DNA of 64,000 bases from Sinomonas mesophila (GTDB lineage Bacteria > Actinomycetota > Actinomycetes > Actinomycetales > Micrococcaceae), in the NCBI RefSeq assembly GCF_001999765.1, contig NZ_KV908328.1, positions 84,780-148,779 of the forward strand, read 5' to 3'. The notes under the pieces are model-generated. The model searched no databases, was not told the DNA's origin, and saw only the letters and a program-made list of their open reading frames with translations. Both the position numbers and the translations under genes were made by a program. Shown here piece by piece: positions 49,409 through 60,376 of this stretch (position 1 is the first letter of the stretch; every line of letters begins with the position of its first letter).

Positions 49409-50575
49409 TCACCCCCTGCGCAGGTCCGCGAGCGCGGCGGAGAACCGGTCCCCGAGGAGGGCGAGCCGCTCGGCCGGCTCGTTGCTGAAGACGATCCGCA
49501 GCTGCCGGTCCGCGACGTCGCCGCCCCAGCCGGTCATCGCCGTGGCGGCGACGCCGTGCCCGAGCAGGGCGTCCGAGACCTCGCCGGGGGCGAAGCCGAG
49601 CTCCCGCGTGTCGAGCACCTGGGACCAGCCCCCGGCGGCCGGGACCGTCGGCATCTCCGCGAGCTGGGAGCAGACCGTGTCGCGCCGCCGCTGCCATTCG
49701 GCGACGCACCCCGCCAGCCCGTCGTCGGCCGTCAGCGCCGCCGCGAGTCCCGCCTGCGCGATCCCGCCCGGGGTGATCCCGTTGTAGATGTGCACGACGG
49801 ACAGGTCCGGCATGACGGCGGCAGGGGCCGCGATCCACCCGATGCGCCAGCCGATCATGCGCTGCTCCGCCGACGGGGCCCCGACCACGACGGTCCGTTC
49901 GCGCATGTCCTCGAACGCCTGCGGGCACACCACGGCGGCGCCGTCGTACACGATCCCCTCCATGAAGGACCAGTAGATGAGCCACAGGTCGCGCTCGAGG
50001 CACAGCCGCGTGACCGCCTCCCATTCCGCCGCGTTCAGGAGATAGCCGGTGGGAAACGACGGGTTCTGGAGGAACAGGGCGCGGGTCCGCGGGCCCGCGG
50101 CGGCGGCGAGCGCGTCGAGGTCCATGCGCCATGCCCCCGAGGCGCGGGCCATCGGCACGAGCCGCGGGACGCACCCCGCGAGCCGGACGCGGTTGAGCAT
50201 GCCGGCGTACGTCGGGTCGGTGAGGATGACCTCGTCGCCCGGGTCGGAGAGGGCCAGGAGCGCGTCGAGGAGGGCGTCTCCCTCGCTCGTGGTCAGGACG
50301 ATCTCGCGCTCCGGATCGTAGGCGACGCCGGAGCGCCGCTCGATGTGCCCGGCGACGGCGCGCGCCGCGCCGAGCTGCCCCGTGAACGGCAGGTATGAGT
50401 TCGCCTCGTCCCGCCCCACAGTGTCCCGCGTCGCCACGATCGCCGCGGCCGGAGGCCGCAGGTCCGTGTCGAGGTTCTCGAGACGGAGCATGTCCGGATC
50501 GGCCTCGGCAGCGGCCGCGACGCGGTCGATGGTGAACCCGTGGACGTCCCTGAGCCGCTCTGGTCTGGTCCTCAT
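49409..50575 (-). CDS. Class I/II aminotransferase-fold protein lacking the PLP lysine
   Basis: A 388-residue protein with a clear fold-type I aminotransferase framework: NSYLPFTGQLGAARAVA, VLTTSEGDALLDALLAL, DPGDEVILTDPTYAGMLNRV, the MIGWRIGW block and the C-terminal carboxylate-binding Arg in RQLRIVFSNEP. The residues that hold PLP are changed: NPxNPTG is NPSFPTG, the Asp/Tyr motif reads YWSFMEGIVYDG, and the S-x-K before MxGWR is SAEQR. The entire protein has no lysine at all, so a Schiff base is impossible. It starts 10 bp after the YdeI-like stop and is probably co-transcribed. A normal aminotransferase activity should not be assumed. Confidence 0.85.
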   Translation of the reverse strand: MRTRPERLRDVHGFTIDRVAAAAEADPDMLRLENLDTDLRPPAAAIVATRDTVGRDEANSYLPFTGQLGAARAVAGHIERRSGVAYDPEREIVLTTSEGDALLDALLALSDPGDEVILTDPTYAGMLNRVRLAGCVPRLVPMARASGAWRMDLDALAAAAGPRTRALFLQNPSFPTGYLLNAAEWEAVTRLCLERDLWLIYWSFMEGIVYDGAAVVCPQAFEDMRERTVVVGAPSAEQRMIGWRIGWIAAPAAVMPDLSVVHIYNGITPGGIAQAGLAAALTADDGLAGCVAEWQRRRDTVCSQLAEMPTVPAAGGWSQVLDTRELGFAPGEVSDALLGHGVAATAMTGWGGDVADRQLRIVFSNEPAERLALLGDRFSAALADLRRG

Positions 50576-50585
50576 GTCTCTTCTC

Positions 50586-51176
50586 CTACGGCGTGCGCTT
50601 CTGCGGATACACGGTCTCGCGCCGCACGAGCATGTCCACGAACTCGGCGATCTTGCGCGCCCGCGTCTCGGGCCGCTTGACCTGGGTCGTGCGGTAGATG
50701 AGCGCGAAGCGGTTGGTCGAGGTCAGCACGTCGAACATGGCCTGCGCCTCGGGCACGGCGGCGATCGCGGCGGCGAGATCCTCGGGCACCTCGGCGGCCG
50801 CCGCCCCGGCGTAGGCCATCTCCCAGCGGCCGTCCGCCCGGGCGGCATCGATCGCGGCACGACCGGCCGGCGTCATGCGCCCCTCGGCCTCGAGCCGCCC
50901 CACTCGCTCGACGTTGTTCTTGGACCACCGGCTCGTGCGGGTCCGCGGTGTGAAGCGGATTGCGGAGCTGCCGGCGTCGCGGGTGCGCAGCTGCCCATCG
51001 ATCCAGCCGAAGCACAGGGCCTCGAGCACGGCGTCCTCGTATTGCAGCGCCGTGACCGTCCCGCCCTTCTTGTGCAGGACGAGCCAGACGCCGGGGCTCC
51101 CGCCGTGGTGCTCGGCGAGCCAGCCGCGCCACGCGGCGGCGTTGGGGACAAGGAGTTCGGGCAGTTCGGGGGCCAT
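50586..51176 (-). CDS. YdeI/OmpD-associated family protein
   Basis: A 196-residue cytoplasmic protein of the YdeI-like family: AAWRGWLAEHHGGSPGVWLVLHKKG at the start, LEALCFGWIDGQ, FTPRTRTSRWSKNNVERVG in the middle, and the closing segment RFALIYRTTQVKRPETRARKI. The biochemical function is not established; Bacillus YdeI has been linked to antimicrobial-peptide resistance. It is the first gene of a two-gene leftward unit with the lysine-free aminotransferase homologue. MAPELPEL is the start; codons upstream lack a ribosome site. Confidence 0.9.
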   Translation of the reverse strand: MAPELPELLVPNAAAWRGWLAEHHGGSPGVWLVLHKKGGTVTALQYEDAVLEALCFGWIDGQLRTRDAGSSAIRFTPRTRTSRWSKNNVERVGRLEAEGRMTPAGRAAIDAARADGRWEMAYAGAAAAEVPEDLAAAIAAVPEAQAMFDVLTSTNRFALIYRTTQVKRPETRARKIAEFVDMLVRRETVYPQKRTP

Positions 51177-51289
51177 GGGCCCACTCTCGCCGGGGGCCGG
51201 GACGCGGCGCAAGGGCCGCACGACGGATCAGCCCGGGAAACCCGCGGGGCGGCAGCAGTGGGAGGATGGAGCGAGCCGAAAGGAATCCG

Positions 51290-52051
51290 ATGCTGCGCGT
51301 CCGCCCCACCCGCTACACCTCCGCCCTCCCGCAGCTGCGCGGGCTGTTCGAGTCCCTGGGCCTCGTCGCGACCGAGGAAGGGGACGGCTGGGCCGTTCTG
51401 GACTCGGCCGGCGGCCGGATCCGGCTCCAGTCCGTCCCGGCGGGCGCCGCGGAGGACGGAGCGACGCTGTTCGGCGTCGAGATCCGCGAGCCCCGGGAGT
51501 TCGCCCGTCGCACGCTCGAGGACGGGGGCGACGCGGTGCTCGAGGACAGCCACGGCGGGCCGCGCGTGCGGGTGACGGGGCCGGACGGTCTCACGTTCCT
51601 CGCCGAGCCGACGGCGCACGCCGCCCAGTGCGCGGACGCCGATCCCGCCGTCGCCGTGCGCCTCGAATGGCTCACGCCGGACGTGCCCGGCGCCCTCGCG
51701 ACGCTCGCCTCGATCGGCGCGCGCCCCCGCGCGACGCATGCGTCGGAGCCGGCCCCCGCCGCCCCGGCCGTCCAGCCGAGGGCCGAGCCGCTCGGCACCG
51801 AGTTCACGGCCAAGAACGGCGGGGTCCTCGCCGCCCTGCCCGCGCCGGTGCCCGCCGTGGGCGGGATCGTCCTCGAGTACGACGGCGACCTGGCCGCCTT
51901 GGGTGCGCGTCTCGCCGCCGCCGGGTGGTCGCCCGGGAAGGGGGAGGCACCCGGCCGGCCGGGCGCCGTCGTCCGCCTCACCATCCCGGTTGCGGACGGA
52001 AGTCCGGTCGTCATCCTCCCTGCCCCCGCCCCGCATGCGGTAGAACAGTAG
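51290..52051 (+). CDS. VOC/glyoxalase-fold-like protein
   Basis: A 253-residue protein that reads as two betaalphabetabetabeta-type modules (LGLVATEEGDGWAVLDSAGGRI ... VTGPDGLTFLAE; then VRLEWLTPDVPGALATLASI ... VVRLTIPVADGSPVVIL) joined by an Ala/Pro-rich linker. This matches the vicinal-oxygen-chelate superfamily in outline. The usual metal-binding His/Glu pattern is not evident, so enzymatic function is doubtful. ATG 51290 has AAAGGA 6 nt upstream; ATG 51266 is in frame. It ends 2 bp before the DUF4916 start. Confidence 0.7.
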   Translation: MLRVRPTRYTSALPQLRGLFESLGLVATEEGDGWAVLDSAGGRIRLQSVPAGAAEDGATLFGVEIREPREFARRTLEDGGDAVLEDSHGGPRVRVTGPDGLTFLAEPTAHAAQCADADPAVAVRLEWLTPDVPGALATLASIGARPRATHASEPAPAAPAVQPRAEPLGTEFTAKNGGVLAALPAPVPAVGGIVLEYDGDLAALGARLAAAGWSPGKGEAPGRPGAVVRLTIPVADGSPVVILPAPAPHAVEQ

Positions 52052-52053
52052 GC

Positions 52054-52593
52054 ATGGAAGTGCGTACCCCCGACCCGTACCCCGGCTGGCTCTCCCCCGA
52101 GGACCTCTACGAGGCGCGGAACCGGCTGCCGATGCTCTATGTCGAGGCCCTCCCGGTGCGCCTCGACCCGCTCGGCTACGTGAGCGAGGTGGGTCTCCTG
52201 CTCCAGGCCGACGACGAGGGCAACATGATGCGCAGCCTCGTCTCCGGCCGGGTCCTGTACAAGGAGACGATCCGCGGCGCCCTCCTGCGCCACCTCGAGA
52301 AGGACCTCGGGCCCCTCGCGCTGCCCCAGCTTCCCGTGAGCCCGGTCCCGTTCACGGTCGTCGAGTACTTCCCCTCGCCGTCCCAGACCGGCTTCGTCGA
52401 CGAGCGGCAGCACGCCGTCGCCCTCGCCTACGTCATCCCCGTGGCCGGCGAGTGCCAGCCGCGGCAGGACGCCCTCGAGCTCACGTGGATGGCTCCCGCG
52501 GAAGTGCTCAGCGTCGAGGTCCAGGCCGAGTTCGTGGGCGGTCGCGGGGAGCTCGTGCGGCAGGCGCTCGCGTTCGCGGGGTACACGCCGTAG
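52054..52593 (+). CDS. DUF4916 NUDIX-like protein
   Basis: A 179-residue protein of an actinobacterial NUDIX-fold family: PYPGWLSPEDLYEARNRLPMLYVEALPVR at the start, VSEVGLLLQADDEGNMMRSLVSGRVLY in the middle and VPFTVVEYFPSP. The canonical NUDIX box (GX5EX7REUXEEXGU) is not recognisable, so it may bind rather than cleave nucleotides. TAGAAC (52041-52046) lies 7 nt before the ATG, suggesting its own leaderless promoter inside the end of the upstream gene. Confidence 0.85.
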   Translation: MEVRTPDPYPGWLSPEDLYEARNRLPMLYVEALPVRLDPLGYVSEVGLLLQADDEGNMMRSLVSGRVLYKETIRGALLRHLEKDLGPLALPQLPVSPVPFTVVEYFPSPSQTGFVDERQHAVALAYVIPVAGECQPRQDALELTWMAPAEVLSVEVQAEFVGGRGELVRQALAFAGYTP

Positions 52594-52737
52594 GGCCCGT
52601 GCCCACAGCGACCCGGGGTCCCCTCGTGGACTGCATCCTCCGTGCCGTATCCTCCGGCGCCGCGCGCCTCAGTCCGGCCGTTGTCGTTCCGTCCTAGGCT
52701 AGAAGGCGGACCGACAGCCAGCCCGGAGGATCCCCCT

Positions 52738-53937
52738 ATGCAGCACCCAGGACCGCACGAGACGCACGGAGCCGCCGAGTTCCACGAGATCGACGCCCAT
52801 GAGCTGCGGCCGGGGCAGCGCCTTCTCCTGCCCGACGGGGCTGACAGCGCGGAGATCCTCGAAGTCGACACGGTCCTGGACGACTACGACCGGCCCGCCC
52901 TGTACTTCGTGGTCTTGGACAACCACGCGAACCTGCGGGTCGCCCACGGCACGCGGGCGAAGGTATCCCGGGGCAAGGCGCCGCGGCCGGCGGACCTGCT
53001 CTTCTCTGGCCCCACCGCCGAGATGGGGTCCCCGGACCGCGAAATGGGGTCCCCGGACACCGAGATGGGGTCCCAGGACGCCGAGATCGGGTCCGCGGCG
53101 CACGACGCCGGCCGCCCGCCGTCGTCGTTCGACCCACCGGCGGAGGCTGCCGCCCCGCTCGACCCCGCCGCCGCGCCCGACCCCACCCTCGCCGACCCCG
53201 CGGGCATCCCCACCCGGCCCCTGCTCCCGCCCCGCGGCCCGTCCGAGATCACGCTCGACACGGGGGACGTTGTCGTCGTCCCGGGCGCGGCGCCCCCGCG
53301 CGGCGGCGGCCCGAGCCCGGAGCTCCTCGCCCGGATCCCGGCCCGCGAGGAGAAGCCCGAGGACCTCATGCGGCGGCTCGACGCCGCGCACCCAGGCCGG
53401 CACACGGTCCACGAGCTCGCCGAGCGCCTCGCGCGGGGGATCAACGTCAAGTCCGGCGCGTGCCTGGCGAACCTGAGGGAGCTCGCCTACGAGCTCTACA
53501 TCGGCCAGCGCGACGCGGACGGCGCTCTCGCCGTCGCAGACCTCCTCGCCGTCCTGCCCTACGACGGAAACCCGGGCCGCTGGGCCTCCATCGAGTCGGC
53601 CCTCGGCCTGGCAGCACACCTCGCGCGCGAGCGCGGCGAGACCAACCGGGCGGACGCCTACGGGGAGCTGCTCAGGGCCCCCGAGACCGCGGAGACGGAC
53701 CCGTTCCGGGCCCGCATGGCCGAGCGCGTGCGCCAGCGCGCCCTCAACGAGCCGAACCTCTACGACAAGGAGGTCTCCCGCGCGGTCGAGACCAAGGACC
53801 ACAGCGAGGAGCGCGGCTGGCGCATGCTCCGCCTCGGCGCGCTCCTGCACCTGCGCGCGCACGGCGGCTCCGAGTCGCTCGCCCAGGACGAGCTGGACCG
53901 GCGGATCGAGGTCGAGCTCGACGCCGTGCGGGCCTGA
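52738..53937 (+). CDS. Unknown protein with internal 7-residue repeats
   Basis: A 399-residue soluble protein. Residues 1-90 look like a small beta domain (QRLLLPDGADSAEILEVDTV, DRPALYFVVLDNHANLRVAHG). Residues 95-122 are heptad units EMGSPD[RT], encoded by a 21-bp DNA repeat. A Pro/Ala-rich linker follows (to about 190). The C-terminal half is all helical (EKPEDLMRRLDAAHPG, CLANLRELAYELYIGQRDADG, ASIESALGLAAHLARERGETNRADAY, LRRGALLHLRAH-like), resembling TPR-like helical repeats. I recognise no family. TAGGCT 42 bp upstream (52694-52699) and GGAGGA before the ATG support the start. Confidence 0.75.
   Translation: MQHPGPHETHGAAEFHEIDAHELRPGQRLLLPDGADSAEILEVDTVLDDYDRPALYFVVLDNHANLRVAHGTRAKVSRGKAPRPADLLFSGPTAEMGSPDREMGSPDTEMGSQDAEIGSAAHDAGRPPSSFDPPAEAAAPLDPAAAPDPTLADPAGIPTRPLLPPRGPSEITLDTGDVVVVPGAAPPRGGGPSPELLARIPAREEKPEDLMRRLDAAHPGRHTVHELAERLARGINVKSGACLANLRELAYELYIGQRDADGALAVADLLAVLPYDGNPGRWASIESALGLAAHLARERGETNRADAYGELLRAPETAETDPFRARMAERVRQRALNEPNLYDKEVSRAVETKDHSEERGWRMLRLGALLHLRAHGGSESLAQDELDRRIEVELDAVRA
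53020..53103 (+). repeat. 21-bp in-frame tandem repeat, second family
   Basis: Units at 53020-53040, 53041-53061 and 53062-53082 share GA[GA]ATGGGGTCCC; a decayed fourth (GAGATCGGGTCC) follows to 53103. They encode EMGSPD-type heptads in a linker between two domains of the unknown protein. Unit length equals that of the 36-41 kb family, but the sequences align only around GATG-GGGTC. Confidence 0.9.
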
Positions 53938-53950
53938 GACGGGAGCCTTC

Positions 53951-56819
<2,869 letters not shown>

Positions 56820-56830
56820 CCCTTCTCCCA

Positions 56831-56890
56831 CGAGATGGTCCCTGAAGTTCCCGTGCAGAACGACCATCTCGAAGGAGGACGACCACCTCG
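56831..56890. repeat. Intergenic inverted repeat between tgt and the MFS gene
   Basis: CGAGATGGTC (56831-56840) is the reverse complement of GACCATCTCG (56862-56871), giving a 10-bp stem with a 21-nt loop; an imperfect third copy GACCACCTCG lies at 56881-56890. The genes on both sides converge, so it may end transcription in both directions. Confidence 0.7.
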
Positions 56891-56910
56891 ACGGACGGCG
56901 GCCCCCGGGG

Positions 56911-58176
56911 TCAGCGAGCGGCCCGGCTGGAACGCGCCTGGTGCCCCGCCGCGAGCTGCACGGCCACGAGGGTGCCGACGCTGAACGCGAGCACGGAGCC
57001 GAGGATCACGAGCAGGGGCGGCGTCCACGATCTGGAGGCGTCGTGGACCAGGCCGACGAGGGTCGGGGCCGTCGCGGCGGCGGAATAGCCCAGCCCCTGG
57101 ACCCACGCGGACATCCGCCCCGCGGAGGCCTGGTCGGGGGCGATCCGCATGACGGCCGTGAAGATGAGCGTGATGCCCCCGCCCTGGGCGGCCCCGCCGA
57201 GGGAGCACCAGAGCGCCCAGAGCTCCGGCGCGGCCAGGAGCCCCACCGGCACCGTGAGCCAGAGCGCGGCGAGGACCACGGCCGCCGTCGTCGGCCCGGC
57301 GAAGCGCGCGAGCAGCGGCGTGCCGAGCGCGCCGAGGATGGCGAGGATCTGGAACAGCGAGGCCCCGGCGCCCGCGGCGTCCGCGGAGAGCGCGAGCTCG
57401 TCGCCCAGGAAGCTCGGAAGCCACGCCGTCACGCCGTAGTAGGAGAACGCCTGCCCGCCGAAGCCCACCACGAACGCCACGAGGATCCCCCGCCCCGGGC
57501 GCCGCACGTCCTTCGGGGCCTGCGCGGGCGGGCCCGCGACGGCGGGCGCGAAGGCGCCGCGAAGGCCGACGGCGGCCGCCCAGACCCCGAGCGCCACGAG
57601 GGCGAACACCGCGCTCGCCGCGAGCGAGAGCCGCCAGCCCGCGGCCGCGGCCAGCGGCGCCGAGGCGACCGAGGTCAGGAACGCGCCGACATTGAGCGAG
57701 GCGGTGTACACGCCGAGCGCCATGCCCTGACGGGCGGGGGCGAAGTCGCGCCGGATGATGAGCGGGACGGCGATGTTGCCCACCGTGATCGCGACGCCGA
57801 TCAGGACCGTCCCGAGCATGACGACGACGGTGCCGTTCACCGAGCGGAGCACGACGCCGGCCAGGACGCCCAGGAGCGTGAGCGTCACCGCGACCTCGGC
57901 CCCGAGCCGGCGCGCGCACAGGGAGGCGAGCGGCGAAGCCAGGGCGAAGCACAGGACGGGGATGCCCGTGAGCAGCCCCAGCTCCGAGGCCGAGAGCCCC
58001 AGCTCCGCCGAGAGGGGCCCGACGACGGGCGCGACGCCGACGAAGGGGCCGCGCATGGTCAGGGCGATGAGCCCGATGGACACGAGCAGCAGCCCCGCGC
58101 CGGCGGCCCGAGAGCGGGCTCGGGCGGACGCGGGGGCAGGGCTGGGATGGGGGCGCATTGCCTTTCGGTCTATCAT
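56911..58176 (-). CDS. CynX/NimT-type MFS transporter
   Basis: A 421-residue protein with twelve predicted helices. The first helix and loop (SIGLIALTMRGPFVGVAPVVGPL) and LGLLTGIPVLCFALASPLASL are typical of the cyanate/nitroimidazole MFS branch; the second half opens with FVVGFGGQAFSYYGVTAWLPSFL. The substrate is unknown. The N-terminus has a 25-residue Pro/Arg-rich cytoplasmic extension starting MIDRKAM. It converges with tgt. Confidence 0.9.
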   Translation of the reverse strand: MIDRKAMRPHPSPAPASARARSRAAGAGLLLVSIGLIALTMRGPFVGVAPVVGPLSAELGLSASELGLLTGIPVLCFALASPLASLCARRLGAEVAVTLTLLGVLAGVVLRSVNGTVVVMLGTVLIGVAITVGNIAVPLIIRRDFAPARQGMALGVYTASLNVGAFLTSVASAPLAAAAGWRLSLAASAVFALVALGVWAAAVGLRGAFAPAVAGPPAQAPKDVRRPGRGILVAFVVGFGGQAFSYYGVTAWLPSFLGDELALSADAAGAGASLFQILAILGALGTPLLARFAGPTTAAVVLAALWLTVPVGLLAAPELWALWCSLGGAAQGGGITLIFTAVMRIAPDQASAGRMSAWVQGLGYSAAATAPTLVGLVHDASRSWTPPLLVILGSVLAFSVGTLVAVQLAAGHQARSSRAAR

Positions 58177-58332
58177 GGGGAACCCCTTGGCCTCCCGGTT
58201 AGCCCGGCACGCACCGCGGGAATGCGCTTTCCTAGCCTGTGATCTTCACCCCACCGGATCTACGGAGGACCCTCCAGGAGCGCCGGCGTCTGCCAGACTT
58301 GCGGCGTCGGGCATTCTCGGGGAGGTGGACGC

Positions 58333-58770
58333 ATGGGTTCGAGGGGAACCGAGCGCGTGACGCTCGGCGGCGCGGCGATCGCCCTGGGGACCGCCGTCAC
58401 GTGCCTGCTCTTCGGCATGGTCATGGGAGTGGCCGCGGGCAGCGTGAGCCGTGCCCTCATCGTGCTTGTCGTGTCAGTCCCGGTCGCCGCCCTCGTGGGC
58501 GCGCCCCTCGCGTGGCTGACCGCGAGGCTCATGGCCCCGGTGCGGCATCAGTGGTGGCACATCGTGGCCTTCGCGGGAACGGGCGCCCTGGCGAGCGCCC
58601 CCATGGCGCTCTATCTCACCAGGGGCCAGCCCGAGCCGTTCGCCGTCCTGACCCTCGTGCCCGCGGCCTGCGCCGCGGTCGGCCGGGCATCGATCTGGCG
58701 CCTCGCGACACTCCATGACGGGCCGAGCCACCATGCCAACGCGGAACGTCCCGGATCACACGGGGTGTGA
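58333..58770 (+). CDS. Small four-helix membrane protein, unknown function
   Basis: A 145-residue protein with four hydrophobic helices (about 10-32, 40-62, 75-95, 100-120) and short loops. No family is recognised. GAGG in GGGGAGGTGG precedes the ATG. The last dozen codons (NAERPGSHGV and the stop) are encoded by one arm of a perfect 19-bp hairpin, so the natural C-terminus may have been replaced when that element arrived. Confidence 0.72.
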   Translation: MGSRGTERVTLGGAAIALGTAVTCLLFGMVMGVAAGSVSRALIVLVVSVPVAALVGAPLAWLTARLMAPVRHQWWHIVAFAGTGALASAPMALYLTRGQPEPFAVLTLVPAACAAVGRASIWRLATLHDGPSHHANAERPGSHGV

Positions 58771-58783
58771 TCCGGGACGTTCC
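58743..58783. terminator. Perfect 19-bp hairpin spanning the end of the small membrane protein gene
   Basis: GGAACGTCCCGGATCACAC (58743-58761) and its exact reverse complement (58765-58783) flank a 3-nt loop. It overlaps the stop codon and lies in the convergent gap before the symporter gene. It could terminate both transcripts; there is no T-run, and the perfection suggests a recently inserted element. Confidence 0.75.
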
Positions 58784-58822
58784 GAGAGGAACCAGCCCGC
58801 CCGAGGGGCGGACGACGGCGGG

Positions 58823-60238
58823 TCAGCCGACGCGCTCGAGCTCGCCGTCGCCGTCGTGCGCGGCCCGCGCGGGGGTGCCGAACGCCGAGCCCTGCTCGGC
58901 GTCGAGCGGCGTGTCCTTGCGGTTCTTGAGGCAGAACACGTAGACGAGCAGGGACGCGGAGATGCACACGGTCACGTAGGTGAAGAGCGTCTCGACCTGG
59001 CCGGCCTTCTGCAGGGCCGCCCCGATGAGAGGCACGGTCCCGCCGAAGAGCGAGTTGGCGATCGCGTAGCCGAGGCCCACGCCGAGGGCGCGGATCGAGG
59101 CGGGGAAGAGCTCGGCCTTCACGAGGGCGTTGATCGAGGTGTACCCGCCGACGATGACGAGGCCGCCCATCATGAGGAAGAAGGCCGCGACCGGGTCCTT
59201 CGTCCCGCCGAGAGTCGAGAGCAGCGGCCACGTGCAGAGCACGCCGAGGATGCCGAACCAGAGCAGGAGCGGCTTGCGGCCCACGCGGTCCGAGATGAGC
59301 CCGTACACGGGCTGGAGGCACATGAAGATCAGCAGGGCCCAGAAGTTGATCTGGCTCGTGGCCTCCTTGGGGATGCCCGAGGTGTCGTTCATGAACTTCA
59401 GGATGAAGTTCGTGTACGTGTAGAACGCCACGGTGCCGCCGAGGGTCACGCCGATGCACACGAGCAGGGCCTTCCAGTGGCGCGTGAGCAGCAGGCGCAT
59501 GGTGCCGGGCTGGGCCTCGGACGAGGCCGCTCCCCCGGCCGAAGCGCCCTTCCGCGCAGCCGCGACCTGCTCCTCGGAGACGGTCTCCTCCATCGAGCGG
59601 CGCAGCCACAGGACGACGAGCGCCGCGACGCCGCCGAGGAGGAACGGGATGCGCCAGCCCCACGCGGTGAGCTCCTCCTTGGACAGGACCTGCTGGAGGA
59701 TCACGAGGACGAGGAGCGCGAGCATCTGCCCGCCGATGAGCGTCACGTACTGGAAGCTCGAGAAGAACCCACGACGGCGTGCGGTCGCGGCCTCGGACAT
59801 GTAGGTCGCGCTCGTGCCGTACTCGCCGCCCACGGAAAAGCCCTGGAGGAGGCGGACCGCGATGAGGGCCACGAGCGCGAGGATGCCGACCTGCTCGGTC
59901 GTGGGCAGGATCGCGATCGCGAACGAGCCCGCGCTCATGAGGCTCACGCTCAGCGTCAGCGCGGCCTTGCGGCCCTTGCGGTCGGCGTACCGGCCGAAGA
60001 ACCACGAGCCGATGGGCCGCATGAGGAACGTGATGGCGAAGACGGCCATGGCCTCCATGCCGGCCTGGAGCTCGTCCTTGGAGCTGAAGAAGTGCGACTG
60101 GAAGTATGCCGCGAAGACCGTGTAGACGTACAGGTCGTACCACTCGACGAGGTTGCCCGCCGAGCCCTTGAGGATGTTGCCGACGGCGCGCCGCGTCTGC
60201 GCGGCCTCGCTCGTGGGCTGGGTCTGGGTGCTGGTCAT
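58823..60238 (-). CDS. Metabolite:H+ symporter (KgtP/MHS-type MFS)
   Basis: A 471-residue twelve-helix transporter. MHS-family marks are GNLVEWYDLYVYTVFAAYF, MRPIGSWFFGRYADRKGRK, the loop GGEYGTSATYMSEAA and SDRVGRKPLLLWFG. Relatives import alpha-ketoglutarate, other dicarboxylates, proline or shikimate with protons. An Ala/Gly-rich cytoplasmic loop (near 225-250) separates the halves. It is divergent from a response regulator-kinase-TAXI operon with 138 bp between the starts, so it is the likely target of that system. MTSTQTQ is the start. Confidence 0.92.
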   Translation of the reverse strand: MTSTQTQPTSEAAQTRRAVGNILKGSAGNLVEWYDLYVYTVFAAYFQSHFFSSKDELQAGMEAMAVFAITFLMRPIGSWFFGRYADRKGRKAALTLSVSLMSAGSFAIAILPTTEQVGILALVALIAVRLLQGFSVGGEYGTSATYMSEAATARRRGFFSSFQYVTLIGGQMLALLVLVILQQVLSKEELTAWGWRIPFLLGGVAALVVLWLRRSMEETVSEEQVAAARKGASAGGAASSEAQPGTMRLLLTRHWKALLVCIGVTLGGTVAFYTYTNFILKFMNDTSGIPKEATSQINFWALLIFMCLQPVYGLISDRVGRKPLLLWFGILGVLCTWPLLSTLGGTKDPVAAFFLMMGGLVIVGGYTSINALVKAELFPASIRALGVGLGYAIANSLFGGTVPLIGAALQKAGQVETLFTYVTVCISASLLVYVFCLKNRKDTPLDAEQGSAFGTPARAAHDGDGELERVG

Positions 60239-60376
60239 GGCTTCGACGCTAGGGTGACGCGGGCCACAGCCCAAGGCGGCGGCCGGGATCCTAACTGTTT
60301 CTTAAATCTCACCCTCGGCGGGGAGAGTAGGCTCCTACGGACGCGGAAGGTCGCCACGCGGAAGTAAGGAACCCGA

